From: Marinifilum caeruleilacunae
GTDB taxonomy: Bacteria; Bacteroidota; Bacteroidia; Bacteroidales; Marinifilaceae
Direction: 5' to 3'
Assembly: GCF_013141825.1 (NCBI RefSeq)
Contig: NZ_RZNH01000010.1
Location: 62,001 to 126,000 of the forward strand
Length of the DNA: 64,000 bases
This document shows, piece by piece, positions 42,638 through 54,100 of the stretch. Both the position numbers and the translations under genes were made by a program. The stretch's first letter is position 1. Every line of letters starts with the position of its first letter. The notes under the pieces were generated by a model that was not told the DNA's origin, did not search any database, and saw only the letters and a list, made by a program, of their open reading frames with translations.

Positions 42638-45223
42638 ATGAATAAGATTTTTGTATCAGCATTAGCTGTGATACTAAGTGTAAACATTTGTTTTGCAAAC
42701 TCTACCGATGAGAACAAGCAAAAAACCATAAAAAACTGGCTGATAACAGACGCCATAGAACTGCACTTGCCTGCATTCAATTCAACCGAAGATTTTAGTG
42801 GTAGCACCTTCGATTTGAAAAATCTTTTACAGGAAAATCAAATTGATCTTTGTAAGATGAATCCGAAGGAGTCGGACAAATTGAACTGGAATGAATCGGT
42901 ATTGACCTGGAAAAAGAAAAAAGCCAATTCTAAAAACTTTGTATCGCTTCCATCCAATGAGAATCAATTGTACTATTTGGTTTCTTATTTGTATACCGAT
43001 GAGTGGTGCGAACTGGAGTTGGAGATGAAAAGTTATCCAATGATCGAGGTTTATATTGATGGAAAAAAACAATTATCTCAATACAAACACGAGTCGGATG
43101 AAGCCAAAGAGTCGAGCAAAAGCTTAAAACTTGAACAAGGACATCATAAAATTGTGGTGAAACTTTTAAGCGGTGAAAAGAACAATCAGTTTTCATTATC
43201 GCTTAAAGCGAAAAAAGACTGGAACAGCGATTTATTTGACCTGAGTTTATCGTCAAAACAATATATGGATATCCATAAAGTATTGGATGGAACAAAAGTA
43301 AAAAGCACCTCTTTATCATTCGATGGCAAATATGCTTTGATTTCTTACAGCAGAACATTGCCTCCATCGGATAAAAGTGAAAACTGGAAAGAGATACAGG
43401 AAATTGAAAGCGGAAAGATTCTGTACTCGTTTAGAGGCACACAGCTGTCCAATATCAGTTGGTTGCCAACGGGAAATCAAATTTCTTACACCAAAGCATA
43501 CAATGGCAAAACATCTGTTTTTGTTTTCGATTTTGAGAAGAACACAGAGAAGCAAATTGCAGGAAGTATTGCAGATTTTTCATCTTACACCTGGGCACCT
43601 AATGGAAAATCGATAATTTACAGTGTTGGAAAAAGCCATTCGAAAGACTGGAAAATGAAAAAATTCCAAGGCATGGAAGATCGTTTACCATGGTACAGAT
43701 ACCGATCGTTCTTGTACAAACTTGATGTTGCAAGTGGAGTAAAACAACGCCTTACATATGGAACTTTAAGCACCAGCCTGGCCGATATCAGTCCTGATGG
43801 AAAAAAGATTCTTTTCACAACCTCACGCCCCGATTACAGTGGATATCCTTATTTCAAACAAAACCTTTACCAGATGGATGTGGAAACTTTTGCAGTAGAT
43901 ACCATTTGGAAAGACAAACTTGTTGGTGGGCAAGCACAGTATTCGCCCGACGGAAAACACTTGCTGGTTCAGGGTGGTCCATCCTGTTTTGGGAAAATTG
44001 GCGAAAACATTGGCGATCATCCGATTGCTAACAATTACGACGGTCAGCTTTACATTTATGAATTAGCAAGTAAAAAAGTTGATCCGATTACTTACAATTT
44101 TAATCCTGCAATTGATGCTGCTGTTTGGAGCAAAAAGGATGGCAAGATCTATATCAAAGCACAGGATCAGGATTACGTAAAATTATTCTCTTACAACACC
44201 TCTTCCAAAGAATTTACAGAACTGAATACCAGTTCGGATGTAGTTCGAGGATTCGATTTATCAGAAAATGGTTCAGCATTAAGCTATGTTGCCTGCGGAA
44301 TTTCCAGTCAGTACAAAGCTTTTGTTTACAATGTCGCAGACAGTAAGGTAAAAGTGATTTCAAATCCTGAAAAGGCACATTTAGCCAATGTTGAATTTGG
44401 GATGACTAAGGATTGGAACTTTACGAAAGAAGATGGTACTACCATTATTGGCCGCGTATATTTCCCTCCTAATTTCGATTCGAGCAAAAAATACCCGCTA
44501 ATTGTAAATTACTATGGTGGTACTTCGCCGGTAGAGAGAAGCTTTGGAGGCCGATATCCATTAAATATGTATGCCGCCATGGGATATGTGGTGTACTTGT
44601 TACAACCAAGTGGTGCAACTGGTTTCGGACAAGAATTTTCTGCTCGCCACCAAAACAATTGGGGAATTATTACTGCCGATGAAATTATCGATGGAACCAA
44701 AAAATTCATCAAGGATCATCAATTTATCGATGCCGATAAAGTAGGTTGTATTGGAGCATCCTATGGTGGATTTACCACCCAATTGTTACAAACCAGAACC
44801 GATATTTTTGCTGCTGCCATTTCGCATGCCGGCATTAGCGATATTACCAGTTACTGGGGCGAAGGTTATTGGGGATATTCTTACAGCATGAATGCAACAG
44901 GAAAATCTTTCCCATGGAACAGAAAAGACATTTATGTGGATCAGAGTCCTTTATTTAATGCTGATAAAATTACAACTCCTATGTTATTGCTTCACGGAAG
45001 CGACGATACCAACGTGCCATTGGGAGAAAGTATTCAAATGTACCAGGCTCTTAAATTACTAGGCAAAGATGTTGAGTTTGTACAGGTAAAAGGTCAGGAT
45101 CACCTGATACAAAACTATACCAAACGCATTCTTTGGAACAACACCATTTTCGCATATTTTGCAAAATATTTGAAAGATCAGCCGCAATGGTGGAATGATT
45201 TGTATCCGGATAAAAATTTATAA
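42638..45223 (+). CDS. Exported S9-family prolyl-oligopeptidase-type peptidase
   Basis: An 861-residue protein with a signal peptide (MNKIFVSALAVILSVNICFA). Residues about 30-200 are an extra N-terminal beta region. Residues about 215-590 form the TolB/WD40-like propeller, with repeats such as ISYTKAYNGKTSVFVFDF and DISPDGKKILFTTSRPD. Residues about 610-861 are the alpha/beta-hydrolase domain with the catalytic triad S708 (GASYGGF), D790 (GSDDTNVP) and H822 (GQDHLI). It resembles dipeptidyl aminopeptidase/acylaminoacyl peptidases that trim peptides in the periplasm. It is a single-gene unit with its own terminator. Confidence 0.93.
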   Translation: MNKIFVSALAVILSVNICFANSTDENKQKTIKNWLITDAIELHLPAFNSTEDFSGSTFDLKNLLQENQIDLCKMNPKESDKLNWNESVLTWKKKKANSKNFVSLPSNENQLYYLVSYLYTDEWCELELEMKSYPMIEVYIDGKKQLSQYKHESDEAKESSKSLKLEQGHHKIVVKLLSGEKNNQFSLSLKAKKDWNSDLFDLSLSSKQYMDIHKVLDGTKVKSTSLSFDGKYALISYSRTLPPSDKSENWKEIQEIESGKILYSFRGTQLSNISWLPTGNQISYTKAYNGKTSVFVFDFEKNTEKQIAGSIADFSSYTWAPNGKSIIYSVGKSHSKDWKMKKFQGMEDRLPWYRYRSFLYKLDVASGVKQRLTYGTLSTSLADISPDGKKILFTTSRPDYSGYPYFKQNLYQMDVETFAVDTIWKDKLVGGQAQYSPDGKHLLVQGGPSCFGKIGENIGDHPIANNYDGQLYIYELASKKVDPITYNFNPAIDAAVWSKKDGKIYIKAQDQDYVKLFSYNTSSKEFTELNTSSDVVRGFDLSENGSALSYVACGISSQYKAFVYNVADSKVKVISNPEKAHLANVEFGMTKDWNFTKEDGTTIIGRVYFPPNFDSSKKYPLIVNYYGGTSPVERSFGGRYPLNMYAAMGYVVYLLQPSGATGFGQEFSARHQNNWGIITADEIIDGTKKFIKDHQFIDADKVGCIGASYGGFTTQLLQTRTDIFAAAISHAGISDITSYWGEGYWGYSYSMNATGKSFPWNRKDIYVDQSPLFNADKITTPMLLLHGSDDTNVPLGESIQMYQALKLLGKDVEFVQVKGQDHLIQNYTKRILWNNTIFAYFAKYLKDQPQWWNDLYPDKNL

Positions 45224-45230
45224 AGTATGT

Positions 45231-45260
45231 AAAGGATGTCTAACAAGGCATCCTTTTTTA
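45231..45260 (+). terminator. Intrinsic terminator after the S9 peptidase gene
   Basis: AAGGATG pairs with CATCCTT around an eleven-base loop, followed by TTTTTTA. Confidence 0.8.
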
Positions 45261-45403
45261 TTGCTTTAGCAGATAGAGAAAAACTAAGTCATTATCAATA
45301 ATGATAAACACTATTGATGCTTATGTGAATTATACTTACTTTTATTACCGCTAACATTTTAATAGGTGTAGCATTAAAAATCAATCATTTAAAAGAACAA
45401 AAC

Positions 45404-46174
45404 ATGCTTATCGTTATATCCCCTGCCAAAAGTTTAGATTTTGAATCATCGGTACCTACCAAACTGCATTCCGATGCTGGTTTTACAAAGGATGCCGAAC
45501 AGCTGATTAAAATTCTCCGCAAATTAAAAGTGGACGAAATTCAGGAATTAATGAGTGTTAGCCCAAAACTTGCGCAGTTAAACTTCGAACGCTTTCACCA
45601 GTGGAGCCTGCCATTTACATCGGAAAATGCAAAGCAAGCCTTACTGGCTTTTAAAGGCGATGTTTATACAGGCATTGATGCGGATAGTTTAACAGACAAA
45701 GATTTTGAATATGCTCAATCGAAACTTCGTATTCTTTCGGGTTTGTATGGTGTTTTAAAACCAATGGACCTGATACAGGCCTACCGCCTTGAGATGGGAA
45801 AGAAATTAGGGAATCGCCGGGGAAAAGATTTGTATGAATTCTGGGGCGATCGAATCACAAAATCCATCAACCAGGATTTGAAAGAATATGGCCATAAAAA
45901 TCTGATTAATTTGGCCTCAAATGAGTATTTTAAATCGATAAACTCAAAGAAAATTAATGCTGATATTGTGACTCCGGCTTTTAAAGATTTAAAGAATGGA
46001 CAATACAAAATGATCAGCTTCTTTGCCAAGAAAGCACGCGGATTAATGACACGATTCATTATTCAGAATGAAATCACAAATCCGGAAGACTTAAAAGCAT
46101 TTGATTTAGATGGATATATTTTTAATCCGAATTTATCAAAAGAAAATGCTCCTGTTTTTACACGCGATCATTAA
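45404..46174 (+). CDS. yaaA: Peroxide stress protein YaaA
   Basis: A 256-residue DUF328/YaaA-family protein of standard length. It opens with the invariant MLIVISPAKSLDFES and contains LRILSGLYGVLKPMDLIQAYRLEMG, NLASNEYFKSI and FFAKKARGLMTRFII. In E. coli YaaA limits free iron and DNA damage during peroxide stress and binds DNA. It is monocistronic, with no visible OxyR or PerR site in the 180-base region upstream. Confidence 0.94.
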   Translation: MLIVISPAKSLDFESSVPTKLHSDAGFTKDAEQLIKILRKLKVDEIQELMSVSPKLAQLNFERFHQWSLPFTSENAKQALLAFKGDVYTGIDADSLTDKDFEYAQSKLRILSGLYGVLKPMDLIQAYRLEMGKKLGNRRGKDLYEFWGDRITKSINQDLKEYGHKNLINLASNEYFKSINSKKINADIVTPAFKDLKNGQYKMISFFAKKARGLMTRFIIQNEITNPEDLKAFDLDGYIFNPNLSKENAPVFTRDH

Positions 46175-46281
46175 AGAAAATTTACATTATTAAAAAGAGT
46201 TTTAGGTCTTGTTTTTACTCTCAAATTTTACTATGTTTAAATGTAAGACAATCCGAGTATTAACCCCTTAATCCTTCTACT

Positions 46282-46995
46282 ATGACTGCTGAAAACTATG
46301 TTGTGAAGTATGGGAGTCTTCTAAAAGAAGAAACCTTAGAAGTTATTGATGATAAAATTTTACCTAATACCATTGTTCTGGAAGCTACCAATCCGTTCCC
46401 GGGATATTATGAGTATTATGATGGTTTTCAGAAAGATGTTCAGCCTCATTATATCTATTTGGTATTAGACAGAAAGTATGATTTAGAGGAGTTCACCAGG
46501 GCAACTCAGAAGATCATGAGTTATTTCGAAGCAAATTTTCATGCGGCAATTGGTAACATTACCATTTACAATGATGTGTACCATGCAATTCGTATCAGAA
46601 GGCTAACAGCTTATGATCAGATTAAGGAACTTCAATCGTGTTACAGAGAAGAAGGAATTGATTTTAAATCGGGTGCTACGATTCCTCACAATTCAAAGGC
46701 AATGATTCAGCTTGACAAGTTTTTTGCTTTAGATATTATCGAGGATGGGTTTTTCAAGGATCACATTGAGCCTAACCATGGGTATTTTACCATCCCTCAG
46801 AAGCTAAATTGGAAGCAGTTTGAGCAACTTACCAAGCAAGTGAAGTACAATATGGAAATGATACATTTCGACGTTTCCCTGGGCTTTATTTACGATCATT
46901 TTAGAGCAATTGACATGATAAGGGTATATGCTGAAGATTTGAACCTTGATTTAATGAAAAAGATCAAAGCAAAATATCTTGAGAGAATTAAATAA
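46282..46995 (+). CDS. Conserved-looking protein of unknown function
   Basis: A 237-residue soluble protein that I do not recognise. It has no signal peptide or membrane segment. An early segment, IVLEATNPFPGYYEYY, is followed by PHYIYLVLDRKYDLEEFTRA, which appears to recur in weaker form later as HGYFTIPQKLNWKQFEQL, so the protein may consist of two related halves of about 115 residues. Codon use and composition look like those of its neighbours. It converges with the porP/sprF gene and shares a strong terminator with it. Confidence 0.75.
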   Translation: MTAENYVVKYGSLLKEETLEVIDDKILPNTIVLEATNPFPGYYEYYDGFQKDVQPHYIYLVLDRKYDLEEFTRATQKIMSYFEANFHAAIGNITIYNDVYHAIRIRRLTAYDQIKELQSCYREEGIDFKSGATIPHNSKAMIQLDKFFALDIIEDGFFKDHIEPNHGYFTIPQKLNWKQFEQLTKQVKYNMEMIHFDVSLGFIYDHFRAIDMIRVYAEDLNLDLMKKIKAKYLERIK

Positions 46996-47010
46996 ACAGA
47001 GATAAAAAAC

Positions 47011-47050
47011 AAAAAAGGGAGGTTTTCAAATTTGAAAACCTCCCTTTTTT
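47011..47050. terminator. Bidirectional terminator, perfect 28-base palindrome
   Basis: GGGAGGTTTTCAAA and its exact complement TTTGAAAACCTCCC (47017-47044) are flanked by A6 and T6. It is shared by the converging unknown gene and the porP/sprF gene. Confidence 0.93.
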
Positions 47051-47063
47051 GTAGGCAGTATGT

Positions 47064-48059
47064 TTAAAACACAGGCGAACGAACCGCCTTAATTCTTTTT
47101 CTTCTTTTGTTGGTATCCACTGATAAAGGAAAGGAGAAGGAAATTTCGTGCGCCCCCGTATTGGTGTGTATCAGCTTAGAAATGGCATAGTCGTAGCTAT
47201 AAGCCACTTTAAATCGTTCGGTAACAAAACCTGCCATAGCAATGAAAGAGTCGTAGTTTGGCTCAAAATTCTGATTGAACCACAAACCAAATACAATTGA
47301 ACTTTTACTGGCATAAACACCGTAATTCATTTGTGAAAAATCGCCCTGTTTCTGATATAACAAAGCTGGTGCAATGACCCAATTGTCTGCGTAGGTTCTG
47401 CCTCGCCCTCCCAAAACAAACTCAGCTCCGGCATGAACCGTATATTTTGTTTGCAACTTATCTTCCTGTTCATCATCAAAACTCAAATCAGGTTTTGCCA
47501 GGTGATGGGCTGCAATTCCAAAATAGTAATCTTTGTAGTAAGCAATCGTACCTAACGAAAAATCCCATCCATCTTTTCTTCGATTTACAGGGTCGCCCGA
47601 TGAATTATGCGGAAAAATATTTCCATAAATCGGAGAAACCTGGTCGGGAAAAACGAGGTTTTGCCAGTCGACCTTTTTCTGCATAAAAGCAGCCTGTATT
47701 GCAGGTCGAACCACAAACTCATCGTTAATTCGAAGGTAGAAGGAATACATTCCGGCAAAGGTGGTTGTTTTAAGCGCTCCATCGCCCTGATCGTCCTGAA
47801 TGACCATTATCCCTATCCCACCATTTAAAGCCTCGTAGAAGTTATCAAAAGCAACGCTATAGGTAACATAGGGCAAGTCGAGATTTGGCCACTGATTACG
47901 ATAATTCAAACTTACATTGGAATTGTTAGTAGACCCCGCCAAAGCCGGATTTAGATATAGTTTATTTGCGTAAAATTGTGAAAATCGGATATCCTGTGCA
48001 AAGCTATACACCAGGGAACCAAAAAATAATACGCAAAAAACAATCAGAGCTTTCTTCAT
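47064..48059 (-). CDS. PorP/SprF family type IX secretion-associated outer-membrane protein
   Basis: A 331-residue protein with a signal peptide (ending VYSFAQ). The diagnostic PorP/SprF opening DIRFSQFYANKLYLNPALAG is followed by alternating amphipathic strands of an outer-membrane barrel (GIGIMVIQDDQGDG, FYLRINDEFVVRPAIQAAFM). Members help T9SS deliver specific large cargo, usually the type-B CTD protein encoded next door. That is the arrangement here: the giant type-B protein gene lies directly upstream in the same direction, as in sprF-sprB of Flavobacterium. Confidence 0.92.
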   Translation of the reverse strand: MKKALIVFCVLFFGSLVYSFAQDIRFSQFYANKLYLNPALAGSTNNSNVSLNYRNQWPNLDLPYVTYSVAFDNFYEALNGGIGIMVIQDDQGDGALKTTTFAGMYSFYLRINDEFVVRPAIQAAFMQKKVDWQNLVFPDQVSPIYGNIFPHNSSGDPVNRRKDGWDFSLGTIAYYKDYYFGIAAHHLAKPDLSFDDEQEDKLQTKYTVHAGAEFVLGGRGRTYADNWVIAPALLYQKQGDFSQMNYGVYASKSSIVFGLWFNQNFEPNYDSFIAMAGFVTERFKVAYSYDYAISKLIHTNTGAHEISFSFPLSVDTNKRRKRIKAVRSPVF

Positions 48060-48102
48060 CGATTCGTAATTTATAATTCCACCGAATTATTCAAGGTTTA
48101 GG

Positions 48103-48142
48103 AAGTGATTTCGGACTTTTAGGTATAAGTCCGAAATCACTT
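48103..48142. other. Long stem-loop between the giant gene and porP/sprF
   Basis: AAGTGATTTCGGACTT (48103-48118) pairs perfectly with AAGTCCGAAATCACTT (48127-48142) around an eight-base loop. Neither strand has the T-run of a classical terminator. In the leftward message it lies between the stop of the giant gene and the porP/sprF start. It may reduce read-through or stabilise one of the two messages after cleavage. Confidence 0.65.
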
Positions 48143-48185
48143 GTAAAATAAATTTATTTTATTGATAAAATAAAACTTTTCTTCA

Positions 48186-51100
48186 TTATCTAATCAACAT
48201 GAAGGTTCCTTTATTGGTTAACTCACCGTTGATAAATACCATCCAGACATATGCTCCTGCCGGACAAAGGTTTCCATTGTATTTACCATCCCAACCTCCG
48301 TTGCGACCAACTTCATTGGTTGTGTACAGTAATTCACCCCAACGGTTGTACACGTACATTTCAAACTTCTCAATATCGTAGTTGATATCCTTTAAGTAGA
48401 AACGATCATTTTCGTTGTTAGAATTTGGTGTAAATGCGTTAGGTGATTCAAGACCTACCGGCTTCACATCAATTTCAACAGAGTCGATGGCTGTACAACC
48501 CAGGTTATCTTGTACTATCAGTTTATAGATACCTGTCTCCGAAGCCTCATATCGCTGTAGAATACTACCATCTTGCCATTCGAAGAAGTATGGTGAGTAT
48601 TCCAATGGAAGGTTGGGTGCAATTGTCACCGTTTGTCCTTCAAATATGCTTACAGGTCTTCCTTCTGTTAGCTCCAGCTCATCCGGACCATCATAAATCA
48701 GGTTGTTTCTTAAATCCAGATTTGGTGTTGGATTGATTACAAAGTTTTGCTCATCGCCACAACCATGCTCATTTTCTACCGTTAACAGGTATTTTCCTGG
48801 CTGATCAATTGTTCGGGCCTCATCTGTGAAACCATCATCCCAGATCGGATTATCCATACCTGCAATGTTCACCTCGAACTGATCTCCTTCACAACCGAAT
48901 TGATCTTCATCCAATGTAGGATCGGCTACCATATTTACAACTACTTCGTCCTCAGCTTCACAACCATAAAGATCTGTAACGCTAATTTTATAGGTATATG
49001 TTCCTTCCGGAGCATTAATAATTTTAGGACTTCTTGTATCAGGAGCATCCAGGTGATCTGGATTTGTCCAGGTTATTTCACCAGCATCTCCAACAATATC
49101 CGTAAGCAATTGCAGTTGATTACACTGACCAACGGTAGTGTCGGCTATGCTTGTAACAATTGGTAATGGAGCTACTGTTATTTCAACCAAATCCATATTT
49201 GTACAACCATGTTCATCCATAACAGTGGCAATTAACACCTGCGATTCACCTGGTGTAAAAGTTGGTGTCATCGAGTTGGCATCATCCAAGTCTGTTGCTG
49301 GCGACCATTGAATATTATTCTCGTCGGTTTGTGCATTTAATGCAAATGGCTTACAGCTACCAATCGTAACATTATCTGTAATATTTACTGTTGGTAACGG
49401 ATCTACATTAAGCGTAGTTTTAGAGGTTACATTCGAACATCCGTTCTCATCGGTATAGGTATAATGTATATTGTAGGTTCCCGGGCCTTTCTCTGCCGGA
49501 TCGAATACCTCTTCCGAGATATCGTTAACCCAATAAATACCACCTTCCGGATATCCTCCTGCAAGCGTGAAGCTTTCCTCACAAACACCTTTCGACTCGA
49601 ATGCATTCAAATTAACAGTTGGCAATGCATTTAGGGTAACCAATGAGTCTACTTTTGCCTCACAACCTGTTTCTATATCAGAAATAAATACTGATAATTG
49701 ACCTGTATCATCGTCACCCCATGTAACCCTGGTTCTTAAACCAGCGTTAGGTCCGGCAAGCACACCACCATCAACCGACCATCCATATTCATTATCATCA
49801 ATCTGATTGGTTAAATAAGTAACACGGTCTTCTTTTGCACAAAGCTTCATTCTTCCGAAAATAGCTGTATTTGGCAATTCGTGTACTGTTAATAGTGTTG
49901 GCTTGGTCGATCTTGAATCTGTACAATTATCAGATACGATACAGGTATAATAACCATTATCGGCACTTGTTGTTACACCCAGGTTCAATACTGAACTGGT
50001 TTCTCCAGCAAGGTCAACACCATTTAATTTCCATTGATATGTTACATTATTTCCATCTACATCAGCAGTTAGTGTAACTTCTTCGCCTGAACATACTTCA
50101 ATATCAGCAATTTCAGACAAAATTCTCAATTGAGGTGTAACAGTAAGAGTAATATCTGTACCAATTGCCTCTGAACAGGAATTGTATACTCTACAGCTAT
50201 ATACTGCATCATCATCTAGTTGAATATTAGTTAAACTTAGCACCGGAGAAGTTTTTCCAGCCATATCAACTCCATCTTTTCTCCACTGGTACTTAAGGTT
50301 TTCGCCAGTAGCTTCAACATTAAATTCTACCAATGATGTGTTCTCACAAACTTCATTACTTGCACTTACACTTGTAATACTCGGTAATTCTATCACTTCA
50401 AGCGATCCTGACGTAGAAACATCACCACATAATCCGCTCACCTGAACCTCATAATCACCTTCCTGGCTTAATAATATTGCGTCGTAGTGCAGGATTTTGT
50501 CTGTCGAAACTTCAACACCGCCAAACATCCATTTGTATTCAATATCTGAAGCTCCCGAAACATTTGGAATCCAACTCAGTTCATCACCTTCACAAACTGT
50601 TTGGGTACCCAATGCTGCAAGTAGTGTTGTATTTTCATAAACGCGAACGGTAACCTCTTCTATAATACCACCTGCTGGTGCGCCTTCACCTTCAATAATG
50701 CATCGGTACACACCGGCATCTGCACTTGTAAGTTCAGCAATGTATAGTGTAAGCTCGGTATTCGCAAGCGGAGTACCATCTTTGGTCCACGAAACACTTG
50801 AAATTTGCCCACTCGCATTAATTGTTAGGTTTAATGGTTCGCCAATACATTTCTCTTCAAGACTAGCCAATCCATCTTCAACCACAACAGGCTCTTTCAC
50901 AGTTAGTTTACCTGATGCCAATCGTATTCCACAAGAACCTGTAATTTCACAGTTGTAATATCCGGCATCATCCATCTGAATATCAGTAAAATTAATAGAT
51001 GGTCCTGTTTGAGGTAGTGCTGTTGTTACACCATCTTTCACATGAGTCCAGCTGTAGGTTAGGTTATGTCCTGTTACATCAACAGTCATTGTATAATCTT

Positions 51101-54100
51101 CGCCTACAAATTTTACTACGTTCTTTAAAGTGGCTTTCAGAATCGTTCCCGGATTTACAGTAAGTTGAGCGGTTTCTGTAAGTGTTCCACCGCATCCATT
51201 ATCATCCGTTACAATACATTCTACTGTATAAGTTTTAGGAGTAAACGGATCGTCTGGTAAGATATCTAATCCACTTCTTAGTAAAGTTGGAATGCTAACA
51301 CCCAGGTCAACCCCATCAATTTTCCATTGATATTTCAAGTCGCGGCCCGTTGCTTTGGCTCTAAACACTACATCTTCACCTTCACATACGACCTGATCTG
51401 CAATAGGCTCAAGAGTAGGTTTTGGGTTCACAACTTGTGTTCCCACCGATTCACTACTACCACAAACATTAGAAACTGCCACTTTGTAATTTCCTTCCAT
51501 TGCAGGAGTCGCATTTCCTAAATCTAAGGTTAAACCTGATGTTGTATCTTCAGAATCATCGCTAAGTGTCCACTTAATTTCATCATAAGAACCACTTACG
51601 CTAATTGCACCTAATACCAGTGGATCACCTTCACAAACAGCCGTAAGGTTTTCAATTCCTGTTCCATCAATACTTGGAGCATCAATGATCGAAATATCGA
51701 TTGTATATGTAATTACACTTCCACAATGATGTTCTATTTCACATCTATATGTTCCAGCATTTGCTAAAGTTACTTCAGCTACAATATAATTTGTAGTGGC
51801 TGCCAAAGGATTTCCATCATGTGTCCATGTATAAGATTTCACATCACCACTTGTCTGAACCTCAAGGTTCAACTCACTGCCAACACAAATCTCATCATTT
51901 GCATCCCATGTATTAATTGCTACAACAGGTTCAAATACATTCACATATCCAGAAATGGATTGAGTAGAACAACCATCGCTAACTTCCAACTTGTATTGGC
52001 CCGACTGATTTTTAGCAGTTGCTACCAAGCTGTAATCTGCTGTTGTAACACCTGTATCTACTTCATCTTTATACCATTTGTAGGTAGTTGATCCTGTTAA
52101 TCCAGCATCAAAATCTACGATTGCTGTAAGTGTTTCCGTGTTTCCAACACATACCTCACTTGCATTATCCCAAGGATCAATACTTAATTCTTTATAATGA
52201 GATACTTCAAAAGTATCAGTAAAATCAGGACAAACACCATTTGACATTGTAACTTCATAGTTGCCATTATCGGTATCAGCAATTGTATGAATTGTGTTTG
52301 TAGTGGCTAATGCAATTCCATCTTTTTTCCATTCATAGGTGATATTGCCTGTTCCATTCAAGCCCGATAATTCGATCTGCTTGCTTTCACCAGAACATAA
52401 GTTTTGATCATCTACAGGAGCAAAACCAACAGGCTTAACCACCTCAACAGCAACTATATTCGAAACATCATCGGTACTTGAACCGTCTTTTACAATACAA
52501 CGGAAAGTCCAAGTATTCATTGCAGTAGTTACATTAGCGATACGTAGTTTGGAACCATTTGCAGTTAATACCTCGGACATGCCTGCTACCACTTCGGCAT
52601 TGGCATAAGCACCACCAGTACTGTACTCCCAATCGTATGTATAACCGGTATTGGTTCCGGTAATTTCAAACTCTACCGCATCAGCCTCACAAGCTTGAAG
52701 ATTAGCTGGTTGAGTAAATATTTTAATCAATGCATTTACAGATAAACTTACTGCTGCACTTGTTACCGAGTTCGAACATCCATTGTCAACAATGCACTGA
52801 TATTGATTTCCACTTAGGGCAAGTCCGGCATCAGCAATGGTTAATGTTGCTGCATTTTCGCCAGGCATATCTGCAAAAGCTCCACCTGTACTTACCTGCC
52901 ATTGGTAAGTAATTATCGGTTCACCCGAAGCTACCACTGTAAATACTGCATCATCGCCATCAACAATTGTAATATCAACAGGTTGTGTTGTAATGGCCAC
53001 TTCTTCTAATACAGTAACAACTGCTGCATTGGAATTAATGGTATTACATGCTCCTGTAACTTCACAATAGTATGATTCTCCGTCGGTTAAAGTTCCTACG
53101 GTATATGAATCTGAAGTTTCTGTACCAATTGCACCCGCGCTGTTATACCATTGATAAGAGAATGGACCATCTCCGCTTGGAGTAATTGTAAATGTAGGGT
53201 GTGCTGCACTTTCGCAAACATCTACATTATTTATGGTATTTAGAGTTACGAATTCTTTTACATCTACATTAAAGTTAACGATTTGATTATTACAAGCTTG
53301 ATCGTTATATACTTCACATGTATAGTCTCCTTCTTCGGCCAGGCTAACATTTGCTAAATTCAGACTGGAATTTGTAGAAAGTATTGTTGCAGGATCAGAA
53401 TCTTTATACCATTTGTATTTGATATCTGATCCAGTAGCGCTAACGCTCATATTTACAACTTCATTCATACATGGCGTAAAGTTGATCGTACCAGGAGTTA
53501 TCGAAATATCTTCTAATACCCTAACTTCTACTATACTCGATTCCTCTGGAGTAAATCCGGCATCAACATCACATCTAAATTTCCAATTGTTAATGTCTAA
53601 ATCTGTTGCAGGAATTGTTAATGTTGAAACATTCCCAACAGTTGACATGCTCATACCAGCTTGTGCCACTATGGTTACAAATCCACCTCCACTTCCATCG
53701 TCATATTTCCATACATAATTTAAACCTCCAACATTTCCTTCTACCGATAGCGAAGCATTATCATTAAAACAAACTTCATCATCCGTTGGCTGAACCAAAA
53801 TTTTATCAACAGGAACAATTGTTAAAATTGCCTCCCCACTTGTTTTGTCTGAAATACAAATACCTCCATCGGTACTTACAATACACTGATATTTGTAGCC
53901 ATTGAAAGTAGCTTGATCTGCTCCTGTAATCACAAGTGTTTCGGTTGTAGTTCCAGAATATTTTCCTACGTCTGAAATATTTACGAAACCTGATCCAGAA
54001 TCTTCCTGCCATTGGTAAGAATAATTTGGTTCACCAGAAGCTGTCACACTAAATATTGCAGTTCCTCCATCGGCAATAGTTAAATCTCCCGGATTTGTAA

